Assembly (NCBI GenBank): GCA_016165875.1
Contig: JABBOT010000002.1
Coordinates: forward strand, 23,822,265-23,886,264
Source of the DNA: Acanthopleura granulata
Lineage: Eukaryota > Mollusca > Polyplacophora > Chitonida > Chitonidae
DNA length: 64,000 nucleotides
Direction: 5' to 3'
The notes under the pieces are model-generated. The model had not been told where the DNA came from, did not search any database, and worked only from the letters and a program-made list of their open reading frames with translations. This document shows, one piece after another, positions 51,329 to 63,100 of the stretch (position 1 is the first letter of the stretch; every line of letters begins with the position of its first letter). The translations under genes and the position numbers were made by a program.

Positions 51329-51922
51329 AGCCTAAAGAAATAGACGTTGTATGCTACCGATACAACGTCTAACAGCGGTTCATCTACAAAAGGAGGGGTA
51401 CTTTCCTGTCCGCATCTAGGCGTTGCCTAGCCTTTGAAATCTGTATGTCCCTCAGTTAGCAATGATTAGCCGGGGGGGTCGCACAGTGCAGGAGTTTTAA
51501 AACCCTTCTGTTAAGCACACATCGCTTGTTTTAGAAAGCGGCCTCATTATTAATTACTTGCCGATCGCTATACGTTTTTGATTATCGTAAATTCTCCGTA
51601 CCATGGGATTTTTCGGTTTTTGAGCTGTCCTATGCATCAAAAAACCCCACATCACGGATATTACCAGATTCTATGATCGGCTGACGAAACAGGGCGGACT
51701 GCGGGAGTTTTTGACCGAAACAGCCGATATGGAACTAACTAAGTGTTTTAAAACCGCAGCGGCAAACGATCCCATCGGCTGATCATTGCTGATTGAGGTA
51801 CATACAGATTTTGAAGGCTAGGCAACGCCTAATATACAGACAGGAAAATACCCCTCGTTTTGTAAATGGACCTCTGTTGGACGCTGTATCCGCAGCCTAT
51901 GCAACGTCTATTTCATTAAGCT
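51329..51922. mobile_element. Large foldback / MITE-like palindrome
   Basis: The two halves are imperfect inverted copies of each other almost to the centre near 51625. Matching blocks include GAAATAGACGTTG at 51337 against its complement ending at 51914, GAGGGGTA with TTTCCTGTC, TAGGCGTTGCCTAGCC, AATCTGTATGT and GTTTTAAAAC. The outermost part of the left arm holds its own 11-bp hairpin, AGACGTTGTAT against ATACAACGTCT. No open frame is present, so it would be a non-autonomous element. Target-site duplication is not clear. Confidence 0.8.
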
Positions 51923-52231
51923 GGGGATAATCATGATTCCCGAGGAACATTTATTAGAATAACAATTGTTATCAACAAGAACAGCTAATACTATATGGTA
52001 AGAATCTCTATAGAAATTGTGTTGTAGGTAGATTTAGCGGATGGCTGTAAAATCCTTTTATATGTATGCGGTAAACATCATGTTGATATTTTTGATGTAA
52101 CGTAAAATTTTTAAACCTATAGCCCATATTATAGGTGCCATTTAAGTGAAAAATTCGATTCAGAAAACTTGTTTCTTGACACAGAAATTTCTATGTACAT
52201 GTAATGTTGTGGTTGTAGTTGTTGAAAGGAA

Positions 52232-52317
52232 ACAACTCACGTGGTTAAGGCGCTTGTTCTTCACTTGTCATGACACACACGTCAAGGGTGTGGGATTCAG
52301 TTCGTGGGGCCCTAGTC
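52232..52317 (+). repeat. tRNA-like SINE head, weak
   Basis: GTGGTTAAGGCGCTTG resembles box A and GGATTCAGTTCG is a weak box B, at a spacing typical of tRNA-derived promoters. No cloverleaf with proper acceptor pairing was found, so it is not called a tRNA gene. It abuts the foldback that starts at 52318. Confidence 0.35.
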
Positions 52318-52525
52318 TTGAAAAATCTTCCGCTAAATCCGTTATTTCAGAGATGGCGGATTGCAGTTCGATTAATCTAACGGATTAATCCGTTCCTGCT
52401 AACGAATAATTCCCTTCGTGGTGAAGAATTAATCTGTAAATAAGGAACGGATTTATCCCTTAGATCAACGGAAAGGAAACCCGTTATCCCTCAAATAATG
52501 GATTTATAACGAAAGATTTTTTCAG
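52318..52525. mobile_element. Short foldback element (~208 bp)
   Basis: Left arm 52318-52396 and right arm 52444-52525 are inverted copies. The inner 24 bp (TAATCTAACGGATTAATCCG and on) match with about three differences, and the outer TGAAAAATCTT and AAATCC blocks also recur. A loop of about 47 bp separates the arms. It has no coding capacity and may be a MITE or a processed hairpin. Confidence 0.65.
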
Positions 52526-55500
52526 GGCTGCATGATTGCAGTAAGCGGTCGACGATGCGCGGTCTAATATTCGTTACTGATCACCTAAAGACTGTCTTCC
52601 ACCAATATGGCAAGCATATCTATGTCCGTCAAACGTGTGAAAGGTAGTCAGTAAGCTGCCAAAGGACGGTGGTTTACTTCGGGCATTCAGGCGTCTTCCA
52701 CTCATAAAACTAAACCTGTAAATATATACGGTCTTCGGGTTTATACATATGACCAGAGGAAACTCAGTGAATGCATCTTATTTGGTATACCTGACAATCT
52801 TCTCGATGCGTGGTCCACAGCCAAGTGCAAGGGAGCTCGATTCGCCCTCTCAGTCGGAATCGACCAGTAAACCGTACACTCAAGGGATAATATTTTGTTC
52901 ACTACATGTAGGAAATAATCTAAGAATTTCCCCACAAGAAAAGTTTCCTGGATTTATGATCTCAGGAAACGCTTCACATGTTTAGATACACATGTATGTA
53001 GTTGTTCTCACTACATTAAAGTGAAAATAGAAGTACAAGAAGTACGAAAGCTTTCTGGAATTAAGCAGTTCTTGTAGTTAATCTGCCTATAGCTGTACAC
53101 ACTATTTCTATATGACAGCCACCAGTGTGTCGCTCATGGTCATATTTGCTTGAGGTTCAGTGTGCAGGTACTGAATTCAGCTGTCAAAGTTTCGGAACGC
53201 AAACACATGTATCATATTCCAGCCACAAAACACTGGTGTATTCTACAAGAGTTCACCTGACATTGAGCAACCCTCACGTGCTGCACGCTCAAAGGTTTGT
53301 ATGAAATATGAAACTGGACACACCACGCAGACGCAAGGGTCACATTTTTTTTTTTAACGAAATACTTATTGTTGTAGAACTTCTGGGGTCACAACGGATG
53401 AATGGCTCTTGACAGAACGTTAAGTTGGAGACTACCTAGAGGATGTGGGAAAAACGAATAATCCACAGTTAATCTAATATTTACGTGTTGAAAACAGAGT
53501 CTTAGTAACCAAAAGTACTGGTCCATTTTTTCATCTTTACAAGCCAGAATAAGAACATGTTCGTGTACACGTGTGTATCACTTATGGGTACATGTATTAA
53601 GAGGCAGCTAAACATAAAATATATTATCTCAGATTTAGACCCATCACAGACATATGACAGCAACACAGATAACTATGTTTCTTTAAGTTTTTGTCCCATC
53701 TCGGCGAAAGCACTTTTTTTTCAAAGCAACACATTTATACGAATGTGTGTCTTATACCTAATTTGTTAAGCTAATTGTACATTTACATCGCATTTTAAAT
53801 GTTTGGGCATAGGAGCCAGGACATTGGATTGTCTCATTCACCATTGTAATGAAATGATCTAATATATTTAGTAAATATATACGTTTATCACCAAAAGACG
53901 GTAATTTTGAATTACATGAACAGTCTAGTCAGAGCAAGAAGCTTTTAGTTTACTAGTTCACTCCCTTTGAACGGAAGGCTTATATATTCGGAGGAGTGAT
54001 TTCCCTTGAATTCCATATGTCCGCCCATCAGTAAAGCATAATTACCTGTATTCAAAAATAAAGTTAAACTTATGGCAATGTTTAACTAACCATTTGTACA
54101 ATGTTACAATTCTGAAGAGGGACCATGCAGCTTAATGTTTTCATTTAAAACCATGAAATGCATAATGAATTTTGAAGCCTGCGTGTAGAAGATAAAATCC
54201 GTTTTAATATATACACTTTCTAACGAATGAATGTATTTATTCCTTATATAATTGTAAATACATATTGTAAGTTTTAGTAATGCAGAATCATGTCCAAGCC
54301 AACTATAAATGAACAAATGCAGATAAAAATGTATTCATAACCACAGGAAAAGCAAAAAATTGTAATCACATGGTATGGTAGCTAGTTTCACCTTCAGCCG
54401 TAAGATGAGTCTGTATAGTGTCTGGGACTATGTTAAAGAAGTCCCAGATAGTGTTTACAAATGCAAATTTGTCCTGATATGTAAAATAATCACCTTGAAT
54501 ATATTTGAAACTATATTTTATAAAAGTCAGATATCTAAATACTGTTATATTTAACAGAATGCCCCCTCTCCCCACCCCCATGTCTTTTGTTCATCTGTTT
54601 AAAATGCATGAAAGTTAAAACGTGAAGTTATTAGATGGGCAGCTGAAAACGTTGCAAACAAATACTTACAATTATTTATTTACTTTTTCGATTTTTTTAA
54701 AGCCAATAAATGTCAAATGTTCAAATGAACTCTGTGCATGGTGGGTTTTTGTGAACCAAACCGTCGACACCTTTCTCATCCTTAATACAGCTTTTAATGT
54801 TGGAATAGCTCTTATTATCCACCAGAAAAAGATCACTTATGTAATGTTCACATAAATTTCGCCTCTAGATGAATATTAAGAAAAGCCTTCATGTGATGTG
54901 ACTTGCAGTATGATTCATAAGGCCTACCGTACAACTTAAACATTTGAACGTATTAAATTCTGTTTTAAAAATTCTTAAACACATGAGTCAGATTCCTCTT
55001 GGATATTGTTTTTAGCGGTCTGGCGATGCTTATACTCCAGCCTTGAGCTGTCCTTTTTCTTTTAACTCGTGAAAGCTTATCGCCTTGTTTTGTCTACAGA
55101 CGGTTTCAATTAGTCAGAATTTTGATTAGAGAACCTCAAAATGTCCACGGTTCATTTTCACTTTGCTCCAACTGGGATGACCACTGGTTTTCTTAGGACT
55201 CGTCGGTTTCTTCCGGTTTAAACCTGACCGTATATATGTAAATGTATGATATTTGAAGTACGGTGGTAGGCCTACCGCATCCAGCAAATAGATCAATTAA
55301 TAATTAAACAAAGGCAAACGTTTTGCAGCGACCGTTCACTGACTAGGAAATTCCCTTACTCTACATTTCACATACATCAAAATCTTTCCAGATTAGTCAA
55401 ATAAATGACCTAAGTATGAAAAAGTTAACGAACCATGCACATGTTATTTATGTTTTCGTGAACATCAAAAACAGATTTTCAGATATCACTTTTGAACGTT

Positions 55501-56900
55501 TATTTAAAATTCCACATATATGTGCACATGCGCAAAATTCGTAACTTTCCATGGACATACACACAAATATTATAATATTACAACAGAGTGAAGATGAAAC
55601 ATTTAGAGACGAGAGGGGGGATGAGGAGGTGGAATAGCTTCTAGTCACTCATCACACTACATGTAAATTATGCCGACTTTACCGCAAGTCACTTCCCCCC
55701 ATTCCCCCCTCCCCAATATTTCATTTTTTCAGGAAGACAGCAGCTGTTGTTAGAGAGCTAACATTATTTTTCTCTAAATCGTCATCAGCACAGCGTGATA
55801 TATTTGGTGAACAGGTGCATGCATTCCTCAAACACCTGCATGGCCCACTTCAACTGACACCGCACATATAATTACTTACCCTTCCCGACAATCTGGTTTG
55901 CCGGTAGGAGACTTGATTTGAAGACTTGCTGGGAAAACGCTTAAGAGTGCTGCTGGAATATCGCTCTGACTGTTTATGCCACACCTGGCTAATGTTGATT
56001 TTATATATTGGTGTAGGCGCGTTATTAATATTTTTTTGCTGTTACGCGAGGTTTTGTTTTTCAAGAATGGACTTAAACATTTTAGGCCATACAGGACATT
56101 GGATGTAGACAACATTTCAGTTACTTTAGGAACATTTAAAACCCTATAAAAGTCAAACAAAAATCTGCACAATGCATGTGGGCCTACATACTTCAGCCAG
56201 TATGTCTAGAGGCCGTGCAAGCAAAGAGCTAACAAATTTCATCCGGGAGTTCAAGGACACTGCTTGAATGGATTTAATAGGTTAAAACCCACGATATTCT
56301 GAGAAAACTTACCACAAACAAGTATCGCCCACACCCATAAAACCAAAAGAAAACTTTCGAAATGTTTTGTTGACAGTAGTTTATCTGGAATTTGGTGAAT
56401 ATGGCCTAATCGACAGGTGTCCCATTTTGGTTAAACATTAGCATTTTACCGAAATACGAGTAAGCAGTTAATAAATTTTCCTTAATGAAAAAAAATTGCT
56501 TTTTCAAGGAGAAATGAGTTCATTCTATTCCCATGGTTAATAAAAAATCATCTGGTCCGAGTTTCATGCATGTTATTCGTTCCTTTTCGCGTGCGGTGTT
56601 TCCTTTTGATATTGGCTTCTCTTGGGAAAAAGGGGAATGCCACTGGCTGTGTTGTCTCCCTTGCATCGGCAAGTCAGAAACGTCAGCTTTCAAATCCTAT
56701 AGTAGACATAAAACAGCAACATTCATTGGATACCGGGTTTCCCTAAAAAAGTTAATAAATGGTATTTTACTGTATTTAGCTACCATTTGTGTGCCCTATT
56801 TAGTCGACAGTTTGCCCGATTTGATTGGAGAAGTGTTGACTCAAAGCATGGAATATCAGTGGAAGTAATTTTATCAAACACATCTGTACGACTACGATTG

Positions 56901-56971
56901 CCAGGCCGCTCCATGGGCCAATCAAAAGCCGGGTAACAAAAGCTTTGCCGAACCTGTGTACATCAGGAAAA
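56901..56971 (+). promoter_or_regulatory. Candidate proximal promoter / 5' UTR of DNAJB gene
   Basis: A CCAAT box in GGGCCAATCAAAAG lies at 56918-56922, about 50 bases before the start codon. No TATA box is evident. The transcription start is not determined, and the CCAAT could fall in the 5' UTR. Confidence 0.3.
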
Positions 56972-57104
56972 ATGGAAGGCAACCGTGATGAGTCGGAACG
57001 ATGTATCAGAATCGGCCGAAAATACATGAATACAGGGGACAAGGAAAAGGCGTTGAAGTTCTTACTGAAAGCGGAAAAATTATATCCTTCTAAGAAAGCG
57101 AAAG
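56972..57104 (+). CDS. DNAJB14: DNAJB12/14 coding exon 1
   Basis: Encodes [17 protein letters not shown] and on to [12 protein letters not shown] (44 residues plus one base). The start ATG has A at -3 and G at +4 (AAAATGG). The N-terminal helical repeat, with [15 protein letters not shown], is diagnostic of the DNAJB12/14 group. Donor GTAACC. Confidence 0.93.
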
Positions 57105-60100
57105 GTAACCGTATTTGTTATTTTTGGGGCGATTTTTACACCCCTGAACACCGACCAATGTAATGCGAGCATGCCATCCGGCATGACTGACAGACCAGTA
57201 TTTGTTATTCACGTTTTGTGTAGTATCGGCATTAAGATTATCAGTCTCTCATCAACTGCGTTACGTATAAAACTCTAAATAGACGCCTCTCTGGTAATAT
57301 ATTGTACATGAAATACATGTATTCAAAAACTGAAAGATATAATGGCATATATTTATAGACCCGCGTTGTTGTTGTACAGATTATATATATATATATATAT
57401 ATATAACCTGTAAATGGTTAAGTATGACTGCTCCAGTGATCACTTAAGCATAATCATCATCCCTCCAAGCAAATGCAAATCACAGAACGAGCAGATTTTA
57501 CTGTGTAGCCTGTTTAAGTCTGATGTATATCATTCCAATGATCCGAATCAGCATTGGAGCTGTCTCCCGTGATTAACGCAGTTTGGGTGAGACATGAATG
57601 GGTGCTTTCGCAAATTAACGCAAAGGAACGCTAAAATGACGTGATTTCCGGTAGTCGCTACAACAACAACAACAATCTAAGGTATAGTGACGACTGGAAA
57701 TCATGTCTTTTTAGCATTATGTTCTGTTAGTTTGCGAGAGCACCCACTGATGTATCGCCCAAACACTGAGACGACTCCAATGCCGATTTGTCTTATAGAA
57801 AGAAAGTGTGCCGTTAGCCAGAAACCAAAAGGGGCAGGGTGCATAGGTACATTCCTCAAAAAAAAAAGGAAAGGATACCAGTTTCCTTTGCTTGTCGGTT
57901 AACTTTTTGCCAGATAATAATTTTGGCAGGGTGCAGTACCCTTCTAGAAAAGCTTATAAGTTTTCTGGATGCCAGATAGGTTGAACCCGTCCAGTCCACC
58001 ACATCTTATGTTTTTCCCTCTTCTCAGATCTCTAAGTCTTGGAAAAACAAAACCCTCACAGTAAACATGAGAGCATGCCCTGCCTATTTACTGTGTCATT
58101 GGAGGGTATGTTTTGACAGACATTGTGTGTAGCCAGGCTGGCTCAGTTATCACTATGTTTTACAATGTTGTAACTGCCACAGGACAGCCCATTTTCTAGT
58201 GTCACACTTGTCAGTTGTAGGTCACGTTCTAGTAGGGCCTGCCTGCTTTCCATGCATGCATGAACCATACTACTGATATGACTCTATCATATTGCCATCA
58301 TTCTCAGCATGATACTAAATCGGGATTTACATGAAATATTCTGGAGATTCATGTTCATTCAGGATACAGTACTCGCCAACATAAAATTGGTGCAAAGCCG
58401 ATTGGGTCCTTTTTAGCCTCGTCATCCATCACGGTGAAGCTCCACTGTTCCGAGCTGATGAAATTATCCAATTAAAGAAAAAAGAAAACAAGAAAGACAT
58501 TAAGCATTGCCTACTTAAACTTAATAAAAGCACATCTTCAATATGTGTGAGGTGTTACATTTAATAACTTTAAACTTGATAGTGTCAAGTAAGAACTGTG
58601 TTAACACAGCTTTTTTGTGTACCAGGAATGACCATGTTTATATATAAATTTTTTCACCTCCTTCAAAGGATTTAAATTTGTCAACAAATGTATTTGAAAT
58701 TTGCTGTTGACAGGTGAAGTTGCAGGTTTAAATCCAGACTTTGCTGTATCATCTGCAACTTTGAGACAGGAGCATTGTAAGGTTCCTACCAAACCTGCTT
58801 TTGGTTTACACAGCAGTTTCCTCCAAGCACAAATTTGACCTCTGTTGTACAAGTGAAATCTCTTTGATTAAGCCATTAAACATCAGTCTCGAAAAAAAAA
58901 AAAAAAAAGGATGGGGGCAGGGAAAGGGGGTGTATTGTATTGCAAAAACCTCATTGCTGTCTTTTAAGTAAAAAATCTTGAGTAAATACATCTATGGCAT
59001 TGAAGATCATTAAAATTTATATGGTATAAAGAAAGACTGAGTAACTGTACACTCCTGGAAAAGAAAGTAAGAAGTGGGAAGCGCCAAGGGCTTCGTTACT
59101 CAGGAATGTACAGTTACATGATAAACGATTTCTGTGTTTAGAGGTGGGAGGTATTGGGGACACCAAGTGCATAGATAGAAAGAGGGCTGTGTTTTAGTTC
59201 TGATTCTTTAAGCATAGCACATGGCCAAGACGAATTTTAAAAAAGTACACCTGCCATAATTTCCTGGGGGAGAAATGACAGGTTTTGAATAGATGGACGG
59301 CACAACAAGGGTTTAAGTGAATAAAACAGATGTACACTCTAGCTCGATGCATTTTATAACTTGAGCCAAGGGGAAATTCTGCTTCAAAAGAGGGCTGAAG
59401 AGATTTTAACATGGGTTACAATCATCACTTGCCCTATGTGACTGTGCGCAATGTGTTGGTGTTCTCATCACGTTAAAGTTACCTTAGGTCAAGAAATTTT
59501 GTGATGTATTTTGTGAAATTTTTTCTGAAAATTCTGCTTGTTATGTTAGGGTTTATTTTGGTAAATAATAGGCTTAAATGTTTCAAGGAGACATTGCCTT
59601 TATAGGAATTAAGACTTCTGAAAGATAAACAATGTAGTCTACTGAATGGAAGTTATTTTTTTACCCTCCATGTTCTGCCCTTGTTTCTAAAGGACTACTC
59701 CGCAAACAGAATGTTGTCCACGACAATATGGTTGCACTGAATTACCTCCCCTTACGTCACTTTCCCATTCAAGTGGCACATTTTTAGAAGTAGTCTTTGG
59801 TTAGGTGGGAAAAGGAAAGTTTCAAAGTACAGCAGCATAAGGTAACTGAAAGCCTACCTTGGGGGAGATTGTAAATTTGTAAACTTACTGAACAAGCCCA
59901 GGATGAATGTTATATAATGATTATATCATTCAGAGGAAATTTTTAAAGTTATGAAATACATGTACATATATGTCTAGAAGAGACAGGACTCAGGGAACTG
60001 TGTCAGATAGGGTCCATGTATATTTTGCCTAAGCTGCCTGGGGCTACTTCAATAGCCAGCAACCCACTTTTGTAGTTTCAGACCTCAAATTTCTCATTAC

Positions 60101-63100
60101 GGGATATCTGCTGCTGTGTGACAAGGGAGGTAATTCAGAGCAGAGCTGAGGACTCGTGGTCACGATTGTTTATTGAAGGCTCATTAAATAATTCATCGAC
60201 TTTTATTTCAGACTTGATAGAACAGTTATCAAATGAAAGTAATGAAGGTGAGGAGCAGACACATTCTACAGAAAATGGTCCGTCACATTCGAGTCATGTC
60301 CGACACAGAAAAAACAGTGCCAACAGGAGAGGGTCCGGGGACAGTAGTGCAGACCAGCTGAATCATGTCAAGGATTACACTCCTGAGCAGGTGGAATCTG
60401 TCAAAAGGTGAACAGCATTCTGTCTCTAAAGTACAGAAATTTATCACATAGTGTTCATCTCAAACAACATCGTTTCACCTGCTGATAAAGCGAAAATAAA
60501 CAGAATGTAGAAGTCAGTATTTATGTATTTATTTATTTGCTTAGTGCTTTACACCATACTCAAGAATATTTCACTTGTATGAAGGCGACCAGCATTATGG
60601 TGGGAAGAAACCGAGCATAGCCCAGGGCAAACCCTCAATCATCTGCAGGGTTCTGGTAGACCTGCCCTCTTGTGACTGGAAACGAAGACGGCATTAGCTG
60701 AGCTTGAACTCGCAGCGACTGCATTGGTGAAGGGCACCTGGGTCATTACTCTGCTCTCGTGTGCTAACTTCCTCAGCCGCGGCGTCCATTTCTAGTCACT
60801 AGTACTATTGGAAACCGGTTGCAAGATGTTGACACTATAAAAACTTGATACAGTCATGCAGAATGCATGTCGTAAGATGAGAGATATGGGTATGTTTTGA
60901 CACAGTGTGGAATATGGATTTTCTATTGAATTGAGCTTATGGGGAAAGTGATATAAATCAGTGACGATATAGGAGAGCTTCTGCCCTAGAGAGAGTAAAA
61001 GCTACACAGATAGGCAAACAGGTGAAGTACATGTGTATGAATTGCAGCAAACATGTGAACAAGACTTGCTTTGAACATTTGCCCTGGATTTTAAAGTTTT
61101 ATCAGTATTGTTTCCATGTTGCAGGGTGAAGAAGTGCAAAGACTATTATGAAATTTTGTGTGTGAAAAAAGAAGCTACAGAGATAGAGCTGAAGAAAGCG
61201 TACCGAAAGTTAGCCTTACAAATGCATCCAGATAAAAACAAAGCCCCCGGAGCTACAGAGGCATTCAAAGGTAATGAGAGTTGTTTATGCGCAAACAGTA
61301 ACATATATAAGCATATATATGTGTATCTACTCACTTTTTGTAATTCTTCCAATGTATTGGTAGGCATATTTAAAGTGCATCGTTAGTCATCACTTAAATA
61401 TTAAAAAAAAATTACTTAGGAAGCAGTCAAACACTGGAGTAAGTAAATATGAAGAAGCATGATGCATTGACTGTGGTCTCTGAGTTCATTGTAGTACACT
61501 GGTAGAAAGACACATTTTCTAAACATGTAAATGTTTTTTCTTCTGCAGCTATTGGAAATGCATTTGCTGTGTTAAGTGATCCCCAGAAACGTCAAAAATA
61601 TGACTTATACGGCCCAGAAGATGACAAACCTCGGCGGAACGGCAGGGGCTATGATTACACACATGGAGGATTTGAAGGTAAGTCACCAGGGTTGGACATT
61701 TACTTAATAATCTGAGATGTGCGTGACACGTTGGGGAGGTACTTGGTGAAAATTAGTCTGGTTGTGTCCCCAGTTTCTTATGCCCCTATTATACTTACAA
61801 TATTGTGTGTGTAAAATTATGTTGGGTTAAAACGAACAAAACGTGAATTAAATAAATATATAAATGATGCACATGGATTATGGATTTAAAAAGTTCCCAC
61901 TTTAACGGTCAGCATCCCATGAAAATGAGCTGCTCTTTTAACCTTGAAGATATATTAAGGTGGCGCCTCAATCATACATTGTGGAAAATTTACTGAACTT
62001 TTCCTATCTCCAATTGTTACTAACCCACAAAGGGAGACTAGCTATGACTTATTGGTATAACCCTTAACACTCGAAAGGCTGCATTGTCTTATGACAGTTG
62101 ACTATCAGTATGCATCATGTTGTTTTTAATGTTAATAGGGCTGCACTGAATTACCTACCCTTCTGTGATTAGGTGGGATAACGGTTACTGGCAAGTTTTG
62201 AACCTAAAACGACGTAAGCTACGTGTGAGGCAGATTTTAATTTGTAAACTGATTTGACTAATGTCGAATCAAATTTTATAATACCCTAATGAAGAAGACA
62301 GCTTCGGCAAACTGCGTCAAATGTGTATTCTATCTGTGCTGAAATACATTGACTTAATATAGGATCTTTAGACATTTCATGCAACTCTCATTAACTGATG
62401 TTGTGTCTTTTTACCTTCTGCAGCCAAGAAAATAGATGTTACTGCAGTGATAACCAAGGCCTGCATGCTGCGTGGGCCTGCTTCAATAGGTTCAACTTGT
62501 AGTTTCACACCTCGAAACCTAATGATAATCTCATGTTACATCATAGCTGCCATCATGTGACAAGGAAGGTAATTCAGTGCAGGCTTATTAGTGGGGAGCC
62601 CAGGGTCATAGGTTTATAGTGCCATAGCATGTAGGGTTTAAAGGGTTAATAATGAAGTACTGATAAGTAATGCAAGTGTGATGAGCATGACTTATTAGTA
62701 CTATGTATATCATATGGTGGGATTTCCTGAAGTGTCTGCATGAGTACATATTTTAATGTTAGTCCACGCTAAAACTTTGACTTGTTGAACAGGTGTGCCA
62801 CAAAGCAGTAATGAAATAAATAATGTTTGGACTTCGTTTTGTTTGTGTTTTTAGCGGACATTTCAGCAGAAGAGTTATTTAACATGTTCTTTGGAGGAGG
62901 TTTTCCATCTTGTAAGTTAGATGTTTATTTATTTGACTTTTACTTACATTCATCTGACACTTGTGACTAAGTTTGATTCACTTTTCAGGAAAGTATATTA
63001 ACGTGGTGACATATCTTGTTGGGCAAGTCATTTTCTTCATAAGTATTGAATTACATTATTATCTGGTGAATTAGAATAATTTTGGAAGTACCAGTAGTGA

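Larger units (their letters stand above)
36191..56900. other. Gene-poor intergenic region with repeats
   Basis: No open frame in these 20.7 kb resembles a protein or is flanked by good splice sites. It contains SINE copies at 43315-43437, 43522-43690, 45641-45873 and 47957-48197, a tRNA-like segment at 52232-52317, and two foldback elements at 51329-51922 and 52318-52525. The rest appears to be unique AT-rich DNA. Confidence 0.65.
57105..60211 (+). other. DNAJB intron 1 with repeats
   Basis: A 3.1-kb intron. It contains an AT microsatellite at 57382-57405, a SINE with a poly-A tail at 58716-58908, and an element with terminal inverted repeats at 59730-60146, which ends only 65 bases before exon 2. 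Confidence 0.8.
61678..62854 (+). other. DNAJB intron 4
   Basis: A 1.2-kb intron. Its second half holds terminal-inverted-repeat element copy B and, within it, a phase-compatible cryptic exon candidate. Confidence 0.85.

Noticed and set aside
56533..56868. 111-codon plus-strand frame upstream of the DNAJB gene
   Set aside because: It does not resemble a known protein and has no splice link in phase to the DNAJB start; probably 5' flank.
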